From Spongiihabitans sp965206355 (GTDB lineage: Bacteria; Pseudomonadota; Gammaproteobacteria; Arenicellales; Poriferihabitantaceae): a stretch of 64,000 nucleotides of DNA. The stretch is taken from positions 1,798,001-1,862,000 of the forward strand of contig OZ242212.1 in NCBI GenBank assembly GCA_965206355.1, given 5' to 3'. Position 1 is the first letter of the stretch. Each line of letters opens with the position of its first letter. Below, piece after piece: positions 7,398 to 17,431 of the stretch. Made by a program: the position numbers and the translations under genes. The notes beneath the pieces are model-generated. The model saw nothing but the letters and a program-made list of their open reading frames with translations, made no database searches and had not been told where the DNA came from.

Positions 7398-8864
7398 TTA
7401 GTCGAGTTTATTGTGTAATAATTTATTGACTTGTCCGGGATTCGCTTTGCCACCACTTTGTTGCATGACCTGACCGACAAAAAAACCGAATACTTTTTGA
7501 TTGCCGTCTTTATACTGCTGAACTTGAGCGGCATTTTCAAGTAGTATTTTGTCAATAATCGTTTCAATCTCGCCACTGTCGGTGATTTGCCTGAGCTCTT
7601 TGTCAGCAATAATCTGGTCAACCGTATGGTCGCTTTCCCAGAGGAGTGCGAAGACCTGTTTGGCGATTTTACCCGAAATGGTTTGATCGGCGATACGATC
7701 CAGTAAAGTGGCAAATCGCTTGCTGTTGACTGGCGAGTCTTTGATGTCCAGTTTGGCACTATTGAGGGCGGCACTGAGCTCGCCGATAATCCAGTTGGCA
7801 ACGGTCTTGGCATTTGCTGATGTTTGTGCACAGGCATTTTCAAAGTAATCCGCGCTATCCCAATCATTGCTTAAATATGAAGCATCAGCGGATGATAAAT
7901 GATATTCACGCTCAAATCTGGCTTTACGCGCATCGGGTAATTCGGGGAGAGTGTGGCTAATCTGCTCGATGAATTCATCTTCGAGCACCATTGTCGGTAA
8001 ATCCGGATCCGGAAAATAACGGTAGTCATGCGCTTCTTCTTTGCTACGCATAGGACGTGTTTCATTGTTATCGGCATCGTATAAGCGTGTTTCCTGAACG
8101 ATCTTGCCACCCTGTTCAAGAATGTCAATTTGTCGATCAATCTCAAAGGTGATGGCTTTTTCTACGAAGCGAAAGGAGTTGATGTTTTTCAATTCGGTGC
8201 GGGTTCCCAACTTGGTTTGACCTTGTGGCCGTATTGAGACATTGGCATCACAACGAAACGAACCTTCTTGCATGTTGCCATCAGAAATATCCAGATAACG
8301 CACCAGCGTATGTATTTTACGCAGGTAGGCAACCGCTTCTGCGACACTGCGCATGTCGGGCTCAGAGACGATTTCAAGTAGCGGCGTGCCGGCGCGATTG
8401 AGGTCAATAGCGGTGACATCATGAAAGTTTTCATGTAGCGATTTTCCGGCATCTTCTTCAAGGTGTGCGCGGGTTATGCCGATAATTTTGCTACCCGTAC
8501 TGGTTTCAATGACAATCTCGCCTTTGCCAACTATCGGCACTTCAAACTGACTTATTTGATAGCCTTTGGGCAGATCGGGATAGAAATAGTTCTTGCGAGC
8601 AAAAATAGAGCGTTTATTGATATGTGCGCCAATGCCAAGTCCAAACTTGACGGCTAGGTATGCGGCTTGCCGATTCATAACTGGTAATACGCCGGGCAGG
8701 GCAATGCTGACATCGCAGGCCTGTGTATTCGGTGGTGCGTCGTAAGCGGTGGATGCGCTACTAAAAAGTTTGCTTTTGGTGAGCAGTCGAACATGAATCT
8801 CAAGTCCAATGACCGTCTCCCATACGCGTTTCTGCGCTGTCATATTCAAGGATTCGGTCATCAT
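7398..8864 (-). CDS. gatB: Aspartyl/glutamyl-tRNA amidotransferase subunit B
   Basis: A 488-residue GatB, normal length. The N-terminal cradle domain has the signature VIGLEIHVRLLTKSKLFSS and ARKNYFYPDLPKGYQISQFE; the C-terminal helical/YqeY-like domain ends VMQQSGGKANPGQVNKLL. GatB transfers ammonia, made by GatA from glutamine, to misacylated Glu-tRNA(Gln) or Asp-tRNA(Asn) after ATP activation. Its presence implies the organism makes at least one of these aminoacyl-tRNAs indirectly. The ATG overlaps the gatA stop by ATGA, so the pair is translationally coupled. It is the third gene of the gatC-gatA-gatB operon. Confidence 0.97.
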   Translation of the reverse strand: MMTESLNMTAQKRVWETVIGLEIHVRLLTKSKLFSSASTAYDAPPNTQACDVSIALPGVLPVMNRQAAYLAVKFGLGIGAHINKRSIFARKNYFYPDLPKGYQISQFEVPIVGKGEIVIETSTGSKIIGITRAHLEEDAGKSLHENFHDVTAIDLNRAGTPLLEIVSEPDMRSVAEAVAYLRKIHTLVRYLDISDGNMQEGSFRCDANVSIRPQGQTKLGTRTELKNINSFRFVEKAITFEIDRQIDILEQGGKIVQETRLYDADNNETRPMRSKEEAHDYRYFPDPDLPTMVLEDEFIEQISHTLPELPDARKARFEREYHLSSADASYLSNDWDSADYFENACAQTSANAKTVANWIIGELSAALNSAKLDIKDSPVNSKRFATLLDRIADQTISGKIAKQVFALLWESDHTVDQIIADKELRQITDSGEIETIIDKILLENAAQVQQYKDGNQKVFGFFVGQVMQQSGGKANPGQVNKLLHNKLD

Positions 8865-10312
8865 TCAAACCTGCTCGGCACTTGCAAATGCCAATCTGTT
8901 TGCTGTTGAAACTGATGGGCAACATTAAGTAGGGTGGCTTCGTCCAGATATTTACCGACTAACTGTAAGCCAATGGGTAAGTTTTTGTCATCAAATCCTG
9001 CCGGAATTGACATCGCCGGAAGTCCTGCCAGATTGGCGGCATTGGTGAAAATGTCATTCAGGTACATTGCTACCGGATCATCATTTTTTTCACCGATGAG
9101 GAAGGCGGTAGCTGGTGTGGTTGGTCCGGCGATTAAATCACATTTTTCAAAAGCCCGGCGGAAGTCATCGGCAATCATTCTACGTAGTTTCTGTGCCTTT
9201 ATGTAGTAGGCATCGTAATAGCCGGAAGATAATACATAAGTACCAATCATGATTCTGCGCTGCACTTCAGCACCCAATCCTTGTGCCCGGGTCTTCTCAT
9301 ACATATCATTGAGATCGGTATAATCTTCTGCCCGATAGCCATAACGTACGCCATCGAATCGAGACAGGTTAGAAGAGGCTTCCGCAGGTGCAATAACGTA
9401 ATAGCAGGGGATGCCCGCTTCGCTATTCGGCAGTGTAACCGCCACTGTTTTCGCACCCATCGATTCTAATTGCTGGATTGCCTGCTGCACCGCTTGTGCT
9501 ACGGCGGCATCCACGCCGTCGCTAAAGAATTCTTTGGGTAAGCCGATAACTTTTCCGTGTAGTGCTTGTTGCAGTGGGTTGTCATAGTCCGGAACAGGTT
9601 GTTCCAACGAGGTCGAATCGTGCGCATCAAACCCGGACATTGCCTGTAAAACCATTGCCGCATCCTCGGCATTTTGGGCAAGCACGCCACCTTGATCCAA
9701 AGACGAGGCAAAAGCGACCATGCCATATCGGGAAACACGCCCATAACTCGGCTTGATACCAGTCAGACCACAAAACGCGGCGGGTTGACGAATTGATCCG
9801 CCAGTATCGGTGGCAGTGGCAACCGGCGATAGTCGCGCACTCACTGCGGCGGCGGAGCCCCCCGAACTGCCACCGGGTACGCGCTGAATATCCCAGGGGT
9901 TTTTTACCACGCCGTAATAACTGGTTTCATTTGAGGAACCCATAGCAAACTCATCCATATTGGTTTTGCCTAACATCACCATGCCCTGTTGTTTTAGTTT
10001 TTGCACAACAGTGGCATCGTAGGGCGCGATAAAATTGTCAAGTATTTTGGAGGCACAACTGGTTAATACGCCTTGACTACAAAATAAATCCTTATGTGCT
10101 ATGGGAATTCCAGTCAACCGTCCACCGGCATTATCGTGTAACATCTGGTCTGCATATTGTGCCTGTTCCATGGCGAGGTCTGTGGTGACCGTGATGAACG
10201 CATTCAGATCGTTTTCGGCAATACGTTTTAGATAGTGTTGTGTCAATTCGACGCTGGAATACGCTTTATTGCGAAGCGCCGCGCTATGTTGAGCGAGGGA
10301 CGTTAAGTGCAT
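8861..10312 (-). CDS. gatA: Aspartyl/glutamyl-tRNA amidotransferase subunit A
   Basis: A 483-residue amidase-signature protein. The catalytic Lys is in IAHKDLFC, the glycine/serine-rich block PGGSSGGSAAAV holds the cis-Ser, and ATDTGGSIRQPAAFCG holds the nucleophilic Ser. The protein hydrolyses glutamine and channels ammonia to GatB. The length is typical. It starts 20 bases downstream of gatC and overlaps gatB by four bases. Confidence 0.97.
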   Translation of the reverse strand: MHLTSLAQHSAALRNKAYSSVELTQHYLKRIAENDLNAFITVTTDLAMEQAQYADQMLHDNAGGRLTGIPIAHKDLFCSQGVLTSCASKILDNFIAPYDATVVQKLKQQGMVMLGKTNMDEFAMGSSNETSYYGVVKNPWDIQRVPGGSSGGSAAAVSARLSPVATATDTGGSIRQPAAFCGLTGIKPSYGRVSRYGMVAFASSLDQGGVLAQNAEDAAMVLQAMSGFDAHDSTSLEQPVPDYDNPLQQALHGKVIGLPKEFFSDGVDAAVAQAVQQAIQQLESMGAKTVAVTLPNSEAGIPCYYVIAPAEASSNLSRFDGVRYGYRAEDYTDLNDMYEKTRAQGLGAEVQRRIMIGTYVLSSGYYDAYYIKAQKLRRMIADDFRRAFEKCDLIAGPTTPATAFLIGEKNDDPVAMYLNDIFTNAANLAGLPAMSIPAGFDDKNLPIGLQLVGKYLDEATLLNVAHQFQQQTDWHLQVPSRFE

Positions 10313-10332
10313 GATATGGCTTGGTTGATGGT

Positions 10333-10620
10333 TTAGTCAATGACCTTAGGAACCAAATAAAGCCCGTTTGCCGTGGCGGGTGCAAGTGCCTGATAGATTG
10401 TTTTGCAATCAGTCGCTGTCACCGTATCGGTGCGTAGGCGCAGTGTTGCATCTTGCGGGTGGGACATCGGCTCAATGTTGTGCGTATCAATCGCATTCAT
10501 TTGTTCGACCAAATCCATAATTCGGGATAATTGAGTCGCATAAAAATCAGCTTGCTCGCCACTGATTTTTAAACGAGCGAGTGTGGCGATGTGGGTGGTT
10601 TCTTCCGCTGTTAGAGACAT
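10333..10620 (-). CDS. gatC: Aspartyl/glutamyl-tRNA amidotransferase subunit C
   Basis: A 95-residue GatC beginning MSLTAEETTHIATLARL, the typical first helix, with the conserved NIEPMSHP segment in the middle. It wraps around the GatA-GatB interface and stabilises the complex. It is the first gene of the minus-strand gat operon and is divergent from mreB, with 154 bases between the two start codons that must hold both promoters. Confidence 0.95.
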   Translation of the reverse strand: MSLTAEETTHIATLARLKISGEQADFYATQLSRIMDLVEQMNAIDTHNIEPMSHPQDATLRLRTDTVTATDCKTIYQALAPATANGLYLVPKVID

Positions 10621-10774
10621 AATTCAGAAATAGTTACCATTAAAAACGCGACAATTTACCATAGGATTATACGGTTGAATAGTGGTCGCTGGATTGTTAA
10701 GCTATGCAGGTTGTTTTTTTCGGAAAAAACACCGTATTTCTGCCCTTAATCATTTTTAAATTAAACTAAAAATA

Positions 10775-11815
10775 ATGCTAACACATCTGACAGGTTTTTT
10801 TTCCAATGACCTTGCCATTGACCTCGGTACAGCGAACACCCTGATTTATGTCAAAAATAAGGGGATAATTCTCAACGAGCCTTCAGTGGTTGCAATTAAA
10901 AGCCCGACCGCAGGTGCTGCTAAAACTATATTGGCAGTGGGGCGGGATGCCAAACAAATGTTAGGGCGGACACCCGGTTCTATTCAAGCTATCCGACCAT
11001 TGAAAGACGGCGTTATCGCCGATTTCAATGTGACCGAAGATATGCTTAAATATTTTATCCGTAAAGTTCAGGAAAACAAATTTTTTGCCAGTCCAAGAAT
11101 TATTATCTGTGTCCCCTGTGGATCGACTCAGGTGGAAAGGCGGGCAATTCGGGAATCGGCAAGCAGTGCTGGTGCCCGGGAAGTTTATCTCATTGAAGAA
11201 CCGATGGCAGTGGCTATCGGTGCCAATCTTCCAGTTGCGGAACCTACCGGCTCGATGGTGGTTGACATCGGTGGTGGCACCACCGAAGTCGGTATTATGT
11301 CATTGGGTGGCATGGTTTATTCAAACTCAGTGAGAACGGCTGGAGACTCTTTTGACGATGCCATAATCAACTATGTACGCCGTCGCCATGGTGTACTAAT
11401 CGGAGAGGCGACTGCGGAGCGGGTAAAACAAACGATTGCAACGGCGTGGTCAGAAACTGAATATATGGAAATGGAAATTAAGGGGCGGGATATTGCAGAA
11501 GGTATGGCGAGAAGCCTGATGATTACCAACGAAGAAATCTACGAAGCAATCAGCGATTCACTAGAGCATATTATTCAGGCTATTCGTCAGGCATTAGAAA
11601 AAACGCCGCCAGAACTGAGCGCCGATATTGGTGACAAAGGCATGGTGATTGCTGGAGGTGGTGCGTTATTGCGTGATATGGATCGCCGATTGATGCAGGA
11701 TACCGGATTACCCGTGGTGCTTGCGGAAGAACCTTTGACCTGCGTGGTTCGAGGTTGTGGTCGCGCATTGGAAGAAATGAGTACTATGGGGGATGTGTTT
11801 GCCAGTGAGGAATAA
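10775..11815 (+). CDS. mreB: Rod shape-determining actin homologue MreB
   Basis: A 346-residue bacterial actin. Nucleotide-binding motifs are present: phosphate-1 IDLGTANTLIYVK, phosphate-2 VVDIGGGTTEVGIMSLGG and adenosine motif MVIAGGGALLRDMD. The N-terminus (MLTHLTGFFSNDLAIDLG) carries the short amphipathic membrane-targeting stretch known in this family. MreB filaments position the elongation machinery on the inner membrane. It heads a plus-strand block in which mreC, mreD, mrdA and rodA supply the other core parts, so the cell is expected to be rod-shaped, provided mreC works. Confidence 0.97.
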   Translation: MLTHLTGFFSNDLAIDLGTANTLIYVKNKGIILNEPSVVAIKSPTAGAAKTILAVGRDAKQMLGRTPGSIQAIRPLKDGVIADFNVTEDMLKYFIRKVQENKFFASPRIIICVPCGSTQVERRAIRESASSAGAREVYLIEEPMAVAIGANLPVAEPTGSMVVDIGGGTTEVGIMSLGGMVYSNSVRTAGDSFDDAIINYVRRRHGVLIGEATAERVKQTIATAWSETEYMEMEIKGRDIAEGMARSLMITNEEIYEAISDSLEHIIQAIRQALEKTPPELSADIGDKGMVIAGGGALLRDMDRRLMQDTGLPVVLAEEPLTCVVRGCGRALEEMSTMGDVFASEE

Positions 11816-11917
11816 TACAAGTTACAACATTTATTGACAGTGGTTGATGGTCTTCATACTTGATTTGTAATAGCGAACCCCAATAGAAACTCATTGCCAC
11901 AATCGATATTTCATCGT

Positions 11918-12801
11918 ATGAGCTACCACCGCGCATCCCCATTATTTCGTTTTTCATTGCTTTTGGTATTATCCCTGGGGGCAATGATTGTTGATCATCG
12001 CAGTGAATTGTTGAAGCCGGTGCGCAGCGTTGCGACAATTATTAACATCCCCTTTGAATTCGTTATCGCGTTACCGAACACTCTATTCTCAGTATGGGAT
12101 AGCTATTATCCCGACAACATCCTGCAACAACGCTTGTTTGATATGCAACAAAAACAAGCGATACTAGAGGCTCGGTTACAACGCTATACCGCTTTGGAAC
12201 AGGAAAATCAACGGCTGTCTGAATTGTTGTCGGTATCAAAACGCTTTCCCCATGATGCTCTTCTCACAGAAATTGTTGCATTAGATTTGGAACCATTCAG
12301 TCACCGAGTGGTTATAAATCATGGTGCAGAAGCGGGTGTTTATCTCGGTCAGCCAGCAATCACTGCGCAGGGGTACTCGGTCAGGTCTCTAAGATCGGTT
12401 ATCGCCGTAGCGTGGTTACACTGATAACCGATCCGAGTCATGGGCTGTCGGTGCAAATTCAACGCAATGGACTACGCACCATTATCCAAGGTTCTGGAAA
12501 GCTCAATCATGTCATCGTTCCATTCCTCGAAAACCCGTCTGATATTCAACTGGGAGATGTCCTGGTTACGTCCGGGCTGGGAGGGCGTTTCCCAGTTGGT
12601 TATAAGGTCGCTGAAATATCTGATATTGTCACAGATGCCAATCAAGCGTTTATGATTATTAGCGCACGCACTGTGCAAACAGCTACTACCAAGGAAGTGC
12701 TGTTACTATGGAACAACGGTCTTGACAGCACGGCAACACCATCCCACTCAGGTAGCTCCAGCGAAGCCACTGTGAGCGACATAACTGATGCGGGTGAGTA
12801 G
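11918..12801 (+). pseudogene. mreC: Rod shape-determining protein MreC, apparently frameshifted
   Basis: Two overlapping frames together encode one MreC. The first gives the membrane anchor (RFSLLLVLSLGAMIVDH), the coiled coil (QKQAILEARLQRYTALEQEN) and the first beta domain up to GVYLGQPAITAQG. The second continues LGQVSKIGYRRSVVTLITDPSHGLSVQ in the next frame to the end. The break is in the run GGGG at 12370-12373: one extra G would give AQGVLGQVSK and restore a protein of normal length. MreC is the periplasmic scaffold linking MreB to PBP2/RodA and is usually essential in rods. A sequencing or assembly error, or a slippery-site frameshift, is as likely as true loss. The ATG at 11918 is chosen; a TTG at 11894 is the alternative. 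Confidence 0.8.
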
Positions 12802-13308
12802 GTGATTAAGGTGGCGCACACTGCAAAATCACCATTTTGGATCATTTTGCTTACGTTTGTGATCGCTTTATTACTCAATATGTTGCCCTATCCGCTTTGG
12901 ATGAGATATGCCAAACCGGATTGGGTTCTGTTGGTTTTGTTTTACTGGTGTTTGGCGATGCCACATCGTGTCGGTATCGGCTGTGGATGGCTTTCGGGTA
13001 TGGTTATGGATGTACTGTATTACTCGTTATTGGGACAACATGCTATTGGCAAAGCCTTTGTGGCACTCATCGCTATTTCGACACATCAACGTCTCCGACT
13101 GCATAATTTATGGCAGCAGTGCATACTGCTCTTTATTGTCGCTTCAATAGATATTGGATTTACCGTGTGGATTTATCATATAAGCGCAAGCACCGAGATT
13201 CGTCTGGTATTTTGGCAATCCGCTTTGGCATCTTGTCTGATCTGGCCACTGGTCTATAATCTGTTGCGTTTACTACGCCATAGAACAGGAATAAGCAAAG
13301 AGCAATGA
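12802..13308 (+). CDS. mreD: Rod shape-determining protein MreD
   Basis: A 168-residue integral membrane protein with about five hydrophobic segments and the MreD-like motifs LLVLFYWCLAMPHRVGIG and GMVMDVLYYSLLGQHAIG. It begins with GTG immediately after the mreC stop and overlaps mrdA by ATGA at its end, so the block is tightly coupled. MreD is an inner-membrane part of the elongasome that works with MreC. Confidence 0.92.
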   Translation: MIKVAHTAKSPFWIILLTFVIALLLNMLPYPLWMRYAKPDWVLLVLFYWCLAMPHRVGIGCGWLSGMVMDVLYYSLLGQHAIGKAFVALIAISTHQRLRLHNLWQQCILLFIVASIDIGFTVWIYHISASTEIRLVFWQSALASCLIWPLVYNLLRLLRHRTGISKEQ

Positions 13309-15200
13309 TCCTGATTCACGATCACCTGATGGAGAAAAAAATGGTTCGCCGCCGCCTGATTTTTGTCTTTGCCATCATCGCCATACTGGCCATGTTGCTG
13401 CTGTTGCGACTGGGTTATTTGCAAGTCGTGCAACATCAAAAATTCATCACATTAGCGCAACAAAACCGCATTGACTTTTCCCCATTAGCACCAGTTAGAG
13501 GGTTGATATACGACAGAAATGGTGAAATTCTGGCGCACAATATTCGGGTATTCAATTTGGAGATTTTGCCGGATAAGGTAAAAAATATGGATACGCTGTT
13601 GCGTGAATTAGGACAACTCATTGAAATTACAGATATCCAATTAAAACAATTCAAAAAACATCGGCAACAACGCGCGGCTTTTGAACGGCAAACACTCAAG
13701 GTTAATCTCAACCAAGCAGAAGTCGCTATATTGGCAGTTAATCTGCACCGATACCCGGGTGCAGAATTGCGAGCACGTCTGCAACGACACTACCCGAAAA
13801 AGGAGCTAACCGCTCATGTAGTGGGTTATGTGGGGCGGATAAGCGCAGCAGACCTGAAAAATATTGACAATCAGCTTTATCGGGGGATGAGCTACATCGG
13901 TAAAACCGGCATAGAGGCTTATTACGAATCGGGTCTGATGGGTGTGTCCGGGATAAAGCAGGTGGAAACAAATGCCCATGGTCGGGTTGTGCGTAGCCTG
14001 CAACAAACCGATCCACAGACCGGCACGACCCTGCATCTCGGTTTGGATATTCAGTTACAGCAGAAAAGCGTTGAAGCATTAGCCGGATTTGAAGGAGCGA
14101 TAGTCGCGATTGAACCGCAATCGGGCGATGTTCTCGCTTTTGCCAGTGTGCCCGGATACGATCCGAATTTGTTCGTCAATGGCATCAGTGAAGCGGACTA
14201 CGCCAGTTTGCGCACCTCAGATCGTAAACCGTTGGTGAACCGTGCGATTTATGGACGTTATGCGCCGGGATCGACCATCAAGGGCTTTATGTCTCTGGTG
14301 GCTATGGAAAATGGCATTGATCACAGTGTCACTGTTTCTTGCCCCGGATGGTATCGCTTGCCGGGGAATCAACATCGTTATCGTTGCTGGGAGAAAACCG
14401 GGCATGGTTTGATAGATGGTTTCAACGCCATAATCCAATCCTGTGATGTGTATTTCTACACATTAGCGCGGAAATTGGGTATTGACAAGATGTATGCAGG
14501 GATGAGCCGATTCGGATTTGGGCGACCAACTGGAATTGATCTGCTTGACGAGCCATCCGCTTTAATGCCATCCAGAGAGTGGAAACACCGTGTTCGCAAT
14601 CAGGTATGGTATCCCGGAGAGACCATCATTAGCGGAATTGGTCAGGGATATACCTTAACCACACCACTGCAACTGGCACAAGCCACTGCCATGCTGGCAA
14701 ATAGAGGCAAGAAAATCATCCCGAGGTTTTTATCTGCCATAGAACATCCGCAAAGTCAGCTACGCGAAGAAATTGCAGCGCAAATAACTGGTATCGAAAA
14801 ACTACGCAGTGATCGCTATTACCGAGAAGTCATAGCGAGCATGCGTAATGTCGTGCATGGTAAGCGAGGAACGGCAAGGGCAATTAGTCGGGGAATCCAG
14901 TATGAAATGGCTGGAAAGACTGGAACTTCCCAAGTTAAAAGCATTGCTCAGGATCAGGAATACGATGAAAAAACCACCGAGAAGAAGTTTAGAGACCATT
15001 CCCTGTTTATCGGTTTTGCACCGCTGAACGACCCAAAAATTGCTATCGCGGTCGTGGTTGAACACGCGGGCAGTGGTAGTCGGGTCGCTGCACCTATCGC
15101 CAGACAGCTAATTGATTATTACCTACTCAATCGACTGCAATTATTTGATAACCTCGAGACCGACTCCACAGCTCAGGTTAGTCAGGTTAATCAAGGATAG
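13305..15200 (+). CDS. mrdA: Penicillin-binding protein 2 (elongation transpeptidase)
   Basis: A 631-residue class B PBP. A short cytoplasmic N-terminus and one membrane anchor (LIFVFAIIAILAMLLLLRLGYLQ) precede the dimerisation domain with RGLIYDRNGEILA. The transpeptidase domain carries all three active-site motifs: PGSTIKGF (SxxK), SCDVYFY (SxD) and AGKTGTSQV (KTG). It cross-links new peptidoglycan in the lateral wall with RodA as its glycosyltransferase partner. The start overlaps mreD by ATGA; an in-frame ATG at 13329 is a possible alternative. Length and motif spacing are normal. Confidence 0.96.
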   Translation: MILIHDHLMEKKMVRRRLIFVFAIIAILAMLLLLRLGYLQVVQHQKFITLAQQNRIDFSPLAPVRGLIYDRNGEILAHNIRVFNLEILPDKVKNMDTLLRELGQLIEITDIQLKQFKKHRQQRAAFERQTLKVNLNQAEVAILAVNLHRYPGAELRARLQRHYPKKELTAHVVGYVGRISAADLKNIDNQLYRGMSYIGKTGIEAYYESGLMGVSGIKQVETNAHGRVVRSLQQTDPQTGTTLHLGLDIQLQQKSVEALAGFEGAIVAIEPQSGDVLAFASVPGYDPNLFVNGISEADYASLRTSDRKPLVNRAIYGRYAPGSTIKGFMSLVAMENGIDHSVTVSCPGWYRLPGNQHRYRCWEKTGHGLIDGFNAIIQSCDVYFYTLARKLGIDKMYAGMSRFGFGRPTGIDLLDEPSALMPSREWKHRVRNQVWYPGETIISGIGQGYTLTTPLQLAQATAMLANRGKKIIPRFLSAIEHPQSQLREEIAAQITGIEKLRSDRYYREVIASMRNVVHGKRGTARAISRGIQYEMAGKTGTSQVKSIAQDQEYDEKTTEKKFRDHSLFIGFAPLNDPKIAIAVVVEHAGSGSRVAAPIARQLIDYYLLNRLQLFDNLETDSTAQVSQVNQG

Positions 15201-15259
15201 TCATTGTGATCAGGCAACGACAGAGACCTCATCAATAAAAAACATGAGACGGTTGTGCT

Positions 15260-16348
15260 ATGAGCCAGACTGATAATTCCTATCTCGACTTGCCGCTATT
15301 CGCCGTGATTTTGATGCTCTGTGCTTTAAGTCTGGTGGTTTTGTACAGCGCTGGAGGAGAAGACCTTAATACGATTATCAAGCATGCTATTCGTGTCAGT
15401 TTTGCCTTGCTGTTGATGTTTCTTTTCACACGCATTTCTCCGACAACATTGTCACACTGGTCGCCCCATGTCTATCTTGCAGGACTGGGAATGTTGTTCA
15501 TCGTCTTGGCTGTTGGCATCATTGGCAAGGGCGCACAACGCTGGATTGATTTGGGTGTTTTCCGATTTCAACCCGCTGAGATAATGAAAATTGCGGTGCC
15601 GATGATGGTCGCATGGATATTGACACGGTCACGCTTACCACCGCGTCCGCTTTTTATCGTGTTGTCTGGTGTTGTCGTACTGATTGCCGTGGTGCTGGTC
15701 ATTCTGCAACCGGATCTAGGCACCGGATTGTTGATTGCATTAGCCGGAAGTGCGGTTATTTTCCTGGCTGGAATAGGCTGGAAACTGATTGTAACAGTGT
15801 TGTGTTCGCTGGCAATCGTCATTCCGGTGATGTGGGTTTTTGTTCTGCTTGACTATCAACGCAGTCGTGTCCTGACTCTGTTCAATCCATGGTCTGACCC
15901 GTTGGGGGCAGGTTATCATACTATTCAATCAATCATTGCTATCGGTTCTGGCGGCATACCGGGTAAAGGCTGGCTTTCCGGCACGCAGTCGCAACTCGAA
16001 TTTATTCCCGAACGCCGTACCGATTTTATCTTCGCGGTGTATGCGGAAGAGTTTGGTTTAATTGGTGTTATCGTATTGTTATTACTTTATTTGTTTTTAG
16101 TGTTTCGCGGGTTATTGATTGCCTTTCATGCCAGAAACACCTATTCTCGTCTGCTTGCTGGAGGGCTATCTGTCACCTTCTTTTTTTATATGTTCGTCAA
16201 TATGGGTATGGTCTCTGGAATTTTGCCAGTGGTTGGTATACCTTTACCATTGATGAGCTATGGAGGCACCTCTATGGTAACACTGATGATAGGATTCGGG
16301 ATTTTGATGAGCATAGCTCGCGATAATAACCGGCACGGCAGACGTTGA
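15260..16348 (+). CDS. rodA: Peptidoglycan glycosyltransferase RodA (SEDS family)
   Basis: A 362-residue polytopic membrane protein of the SEDS family. Typical motifs are visible: IGKGAQRWIDLG, FQPAEIMKI, LQPDLGTG (conserved Asp), SQLEFIPERRTDFIFAV and a C-terminal GIPLPLMSYGGTSM. RodA polymerises lipid II into glycan strands for the lateral wall, paired with PBP2 encoded 59 bases upstream. Together with mreBCD it completes the elongasome set. Confidence 0.96.
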   Translation: MSQTDNSYLDLPLFAVILMLCALSLVVLYSAGGEDLNTIIKHAIRVSFALLLMFLFTRISPTTLSHWSPHVYLAGLGMLFIVLAVGIIGKGAQRWIDLGVFRFQPAEIMKIAVPMMVAWILTRSRLPPRPLFIVLSGVVVLIAVVLVILQPDLGTGLLIALAGSAVIFLAGIGWKLIVTVLCSLAIVIPVMWVFVLLDYQRSRVLTLFNPWSDPLGAGYHTIQSIIAIGSGGIPGKGWLSGTQSQLEFIPERRTDFIFAVYAEEFGLIGVIVLLLLYLFLVFRGLLIAFHARNTYSRLLAGGLSVTFFFYMFVNMGMVSGILPVVGIPLPLMSYGGTSMVTLMIGFGILMSIARDNNRHGRR

Positions 16349-16392
16349 ATTTTGGTTGCTGGACTCACCCACACAAACGTCGGGACAGGCCA

Positions 16393-17421
16393 ATGAATAG
16401 GCCAGTGGATAGGCTGGTGGACAGTCGCTTGGCGGGGTTGCTACTGATACTTACCTTATTGATCACGCCCTCGCTTTCGGCGGCAGTGGAGGTCAAAAAA
16501 TATCCAGTGTTGCTAAAACTAGTTGAGCAAATGAGTGCTGAGGACGGCTATCCAAAAGCGCAATTAAATCGGCTTTTACAGCAGGCAAATATCAAACAAA
16601 AAACGATTGACCTGATAAACAGACAATATGAAGCTTTGCCTTGGCATCGCTACAGAAAAAGATTTGTAAACCAACACAGAATCAATCAGGGTGTCAGGTT
16701 CTGGGATGAAAATCAAACTACGCTACAGCGGGCATATGAACAGTTTGGTGTGCCGCCGGCACTTATTGTGGCGTTGATCGGCATAGAAACTCATTATGGA
16801 GCACAGATGGGAAATGACCGTGTCTTGGATAGTCTGGTTACGCTGTCGGCAAAATACCCACGGCGGAGTCCTTTCTTTACTGCGGAATTGCGTACATTTT
16901 TGAATATTACCCGCAAGGAAAAAATCGACCCGACATCCGTTCTCGGCTCATACGCGGGTGCAATAGGAATTCCACAATTTATGCCCTCCAGTTATCTAAC
17001 CTATGCCGTTGACTTCAATGACAATAATCAGAAAGATCTGGTAAACGAAACCGATGATGCCATTGGCAGTGTCGCTAATTATTTGAAAGCGCATGGCTGG
17101 AATAATGATCAGTTAATCTATGCCAATGTTAGCGAAGCGTTATCAAAATCGGCAACAAAGCTGGTGAGTAATAGTGCAAAGCCTGCTTATACTTCCGCAC
17201 AGTTGCTTGCGGCAGGAGTGAAATTTGATGGCAGTCGCAGTAGTCGCAACATGGCACTGCTAGTGCTGCAGGAACAGCAGGGTGTGCGTCATATCGTTGG
17301 TTTTAGAAATTTCTATGTCATCACACGTTACAATCACAGTGTCAATTATGCGCTGGTGGCGGCACAGCTTGCGGAGTCCATTGCCGTATCAAGAAAATCA
17401 GCAGACAGCAACCAACCATGA
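16393..17421 (+). CDS. mltB: Membrane-bound/periplasmic lytic transglycosylase B
   Basis: A 342-residue family 3 lytic transglycosylase. The ATG at 16393 is chosen because GGACAGG precedes it and a signal peptide follows directly (RLAGLLLILTLLITPSLSAA); a longer TTG frame from 16345 would overlap rodA. The catalytic Glu is in LIGIETHYGAQMG, and the substrate groove motifs YAGAIGIPQFMPSSY and DDAIGSVANYLKAHGW follow. It has no lipobox cysteine, so it is probably a soluble periplasmic form rather than a lipoprotein. It cleaves glycan strands to 1,6-anhydro ends. It lies between rodA and rlpA, the usual gammaproteobacterial order. Confidence 0.93.
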   Translation: MNRPVDRLVDSRLAGLLLILTLLITPSLSAAVEVKKYPVLLKLVEQMSAEDGYPKAQLNRLLQQANIKQKTIDLINRQYEALPWHRYRKRFVNQHRINQGVRFWDENQTTLQRAYEQFGVPPALIVALIGIETHYGAQMGNDRVLDSLVTLSAKYPRRSPFFTAELRTFLNITRKEKIDPTSVLGSYAGAIGIPQFMPSSYLTYAVDFNDNNQKDLVNETDDAIGSVANYLKAHGWNNDQLIYANVSEALSKSATKLVSNSAKPAYTSAQLLAAGVKFDGSRSSRNMALLVLQEQQGVRHIVGFRNFYVITRYNHSVNYALVAAQLAESIAVSRKSADSNQP

Positions 17422-17431
17422 AAATCAAGTT

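Noticed and set aside
17282..17431. Longer rlpA frame overlapping mltB
   Set aside because: Starting at 17432 gives a proper lipoprotein signal with the LVGC lipobox. The upstream codons are mltB read out of frame.
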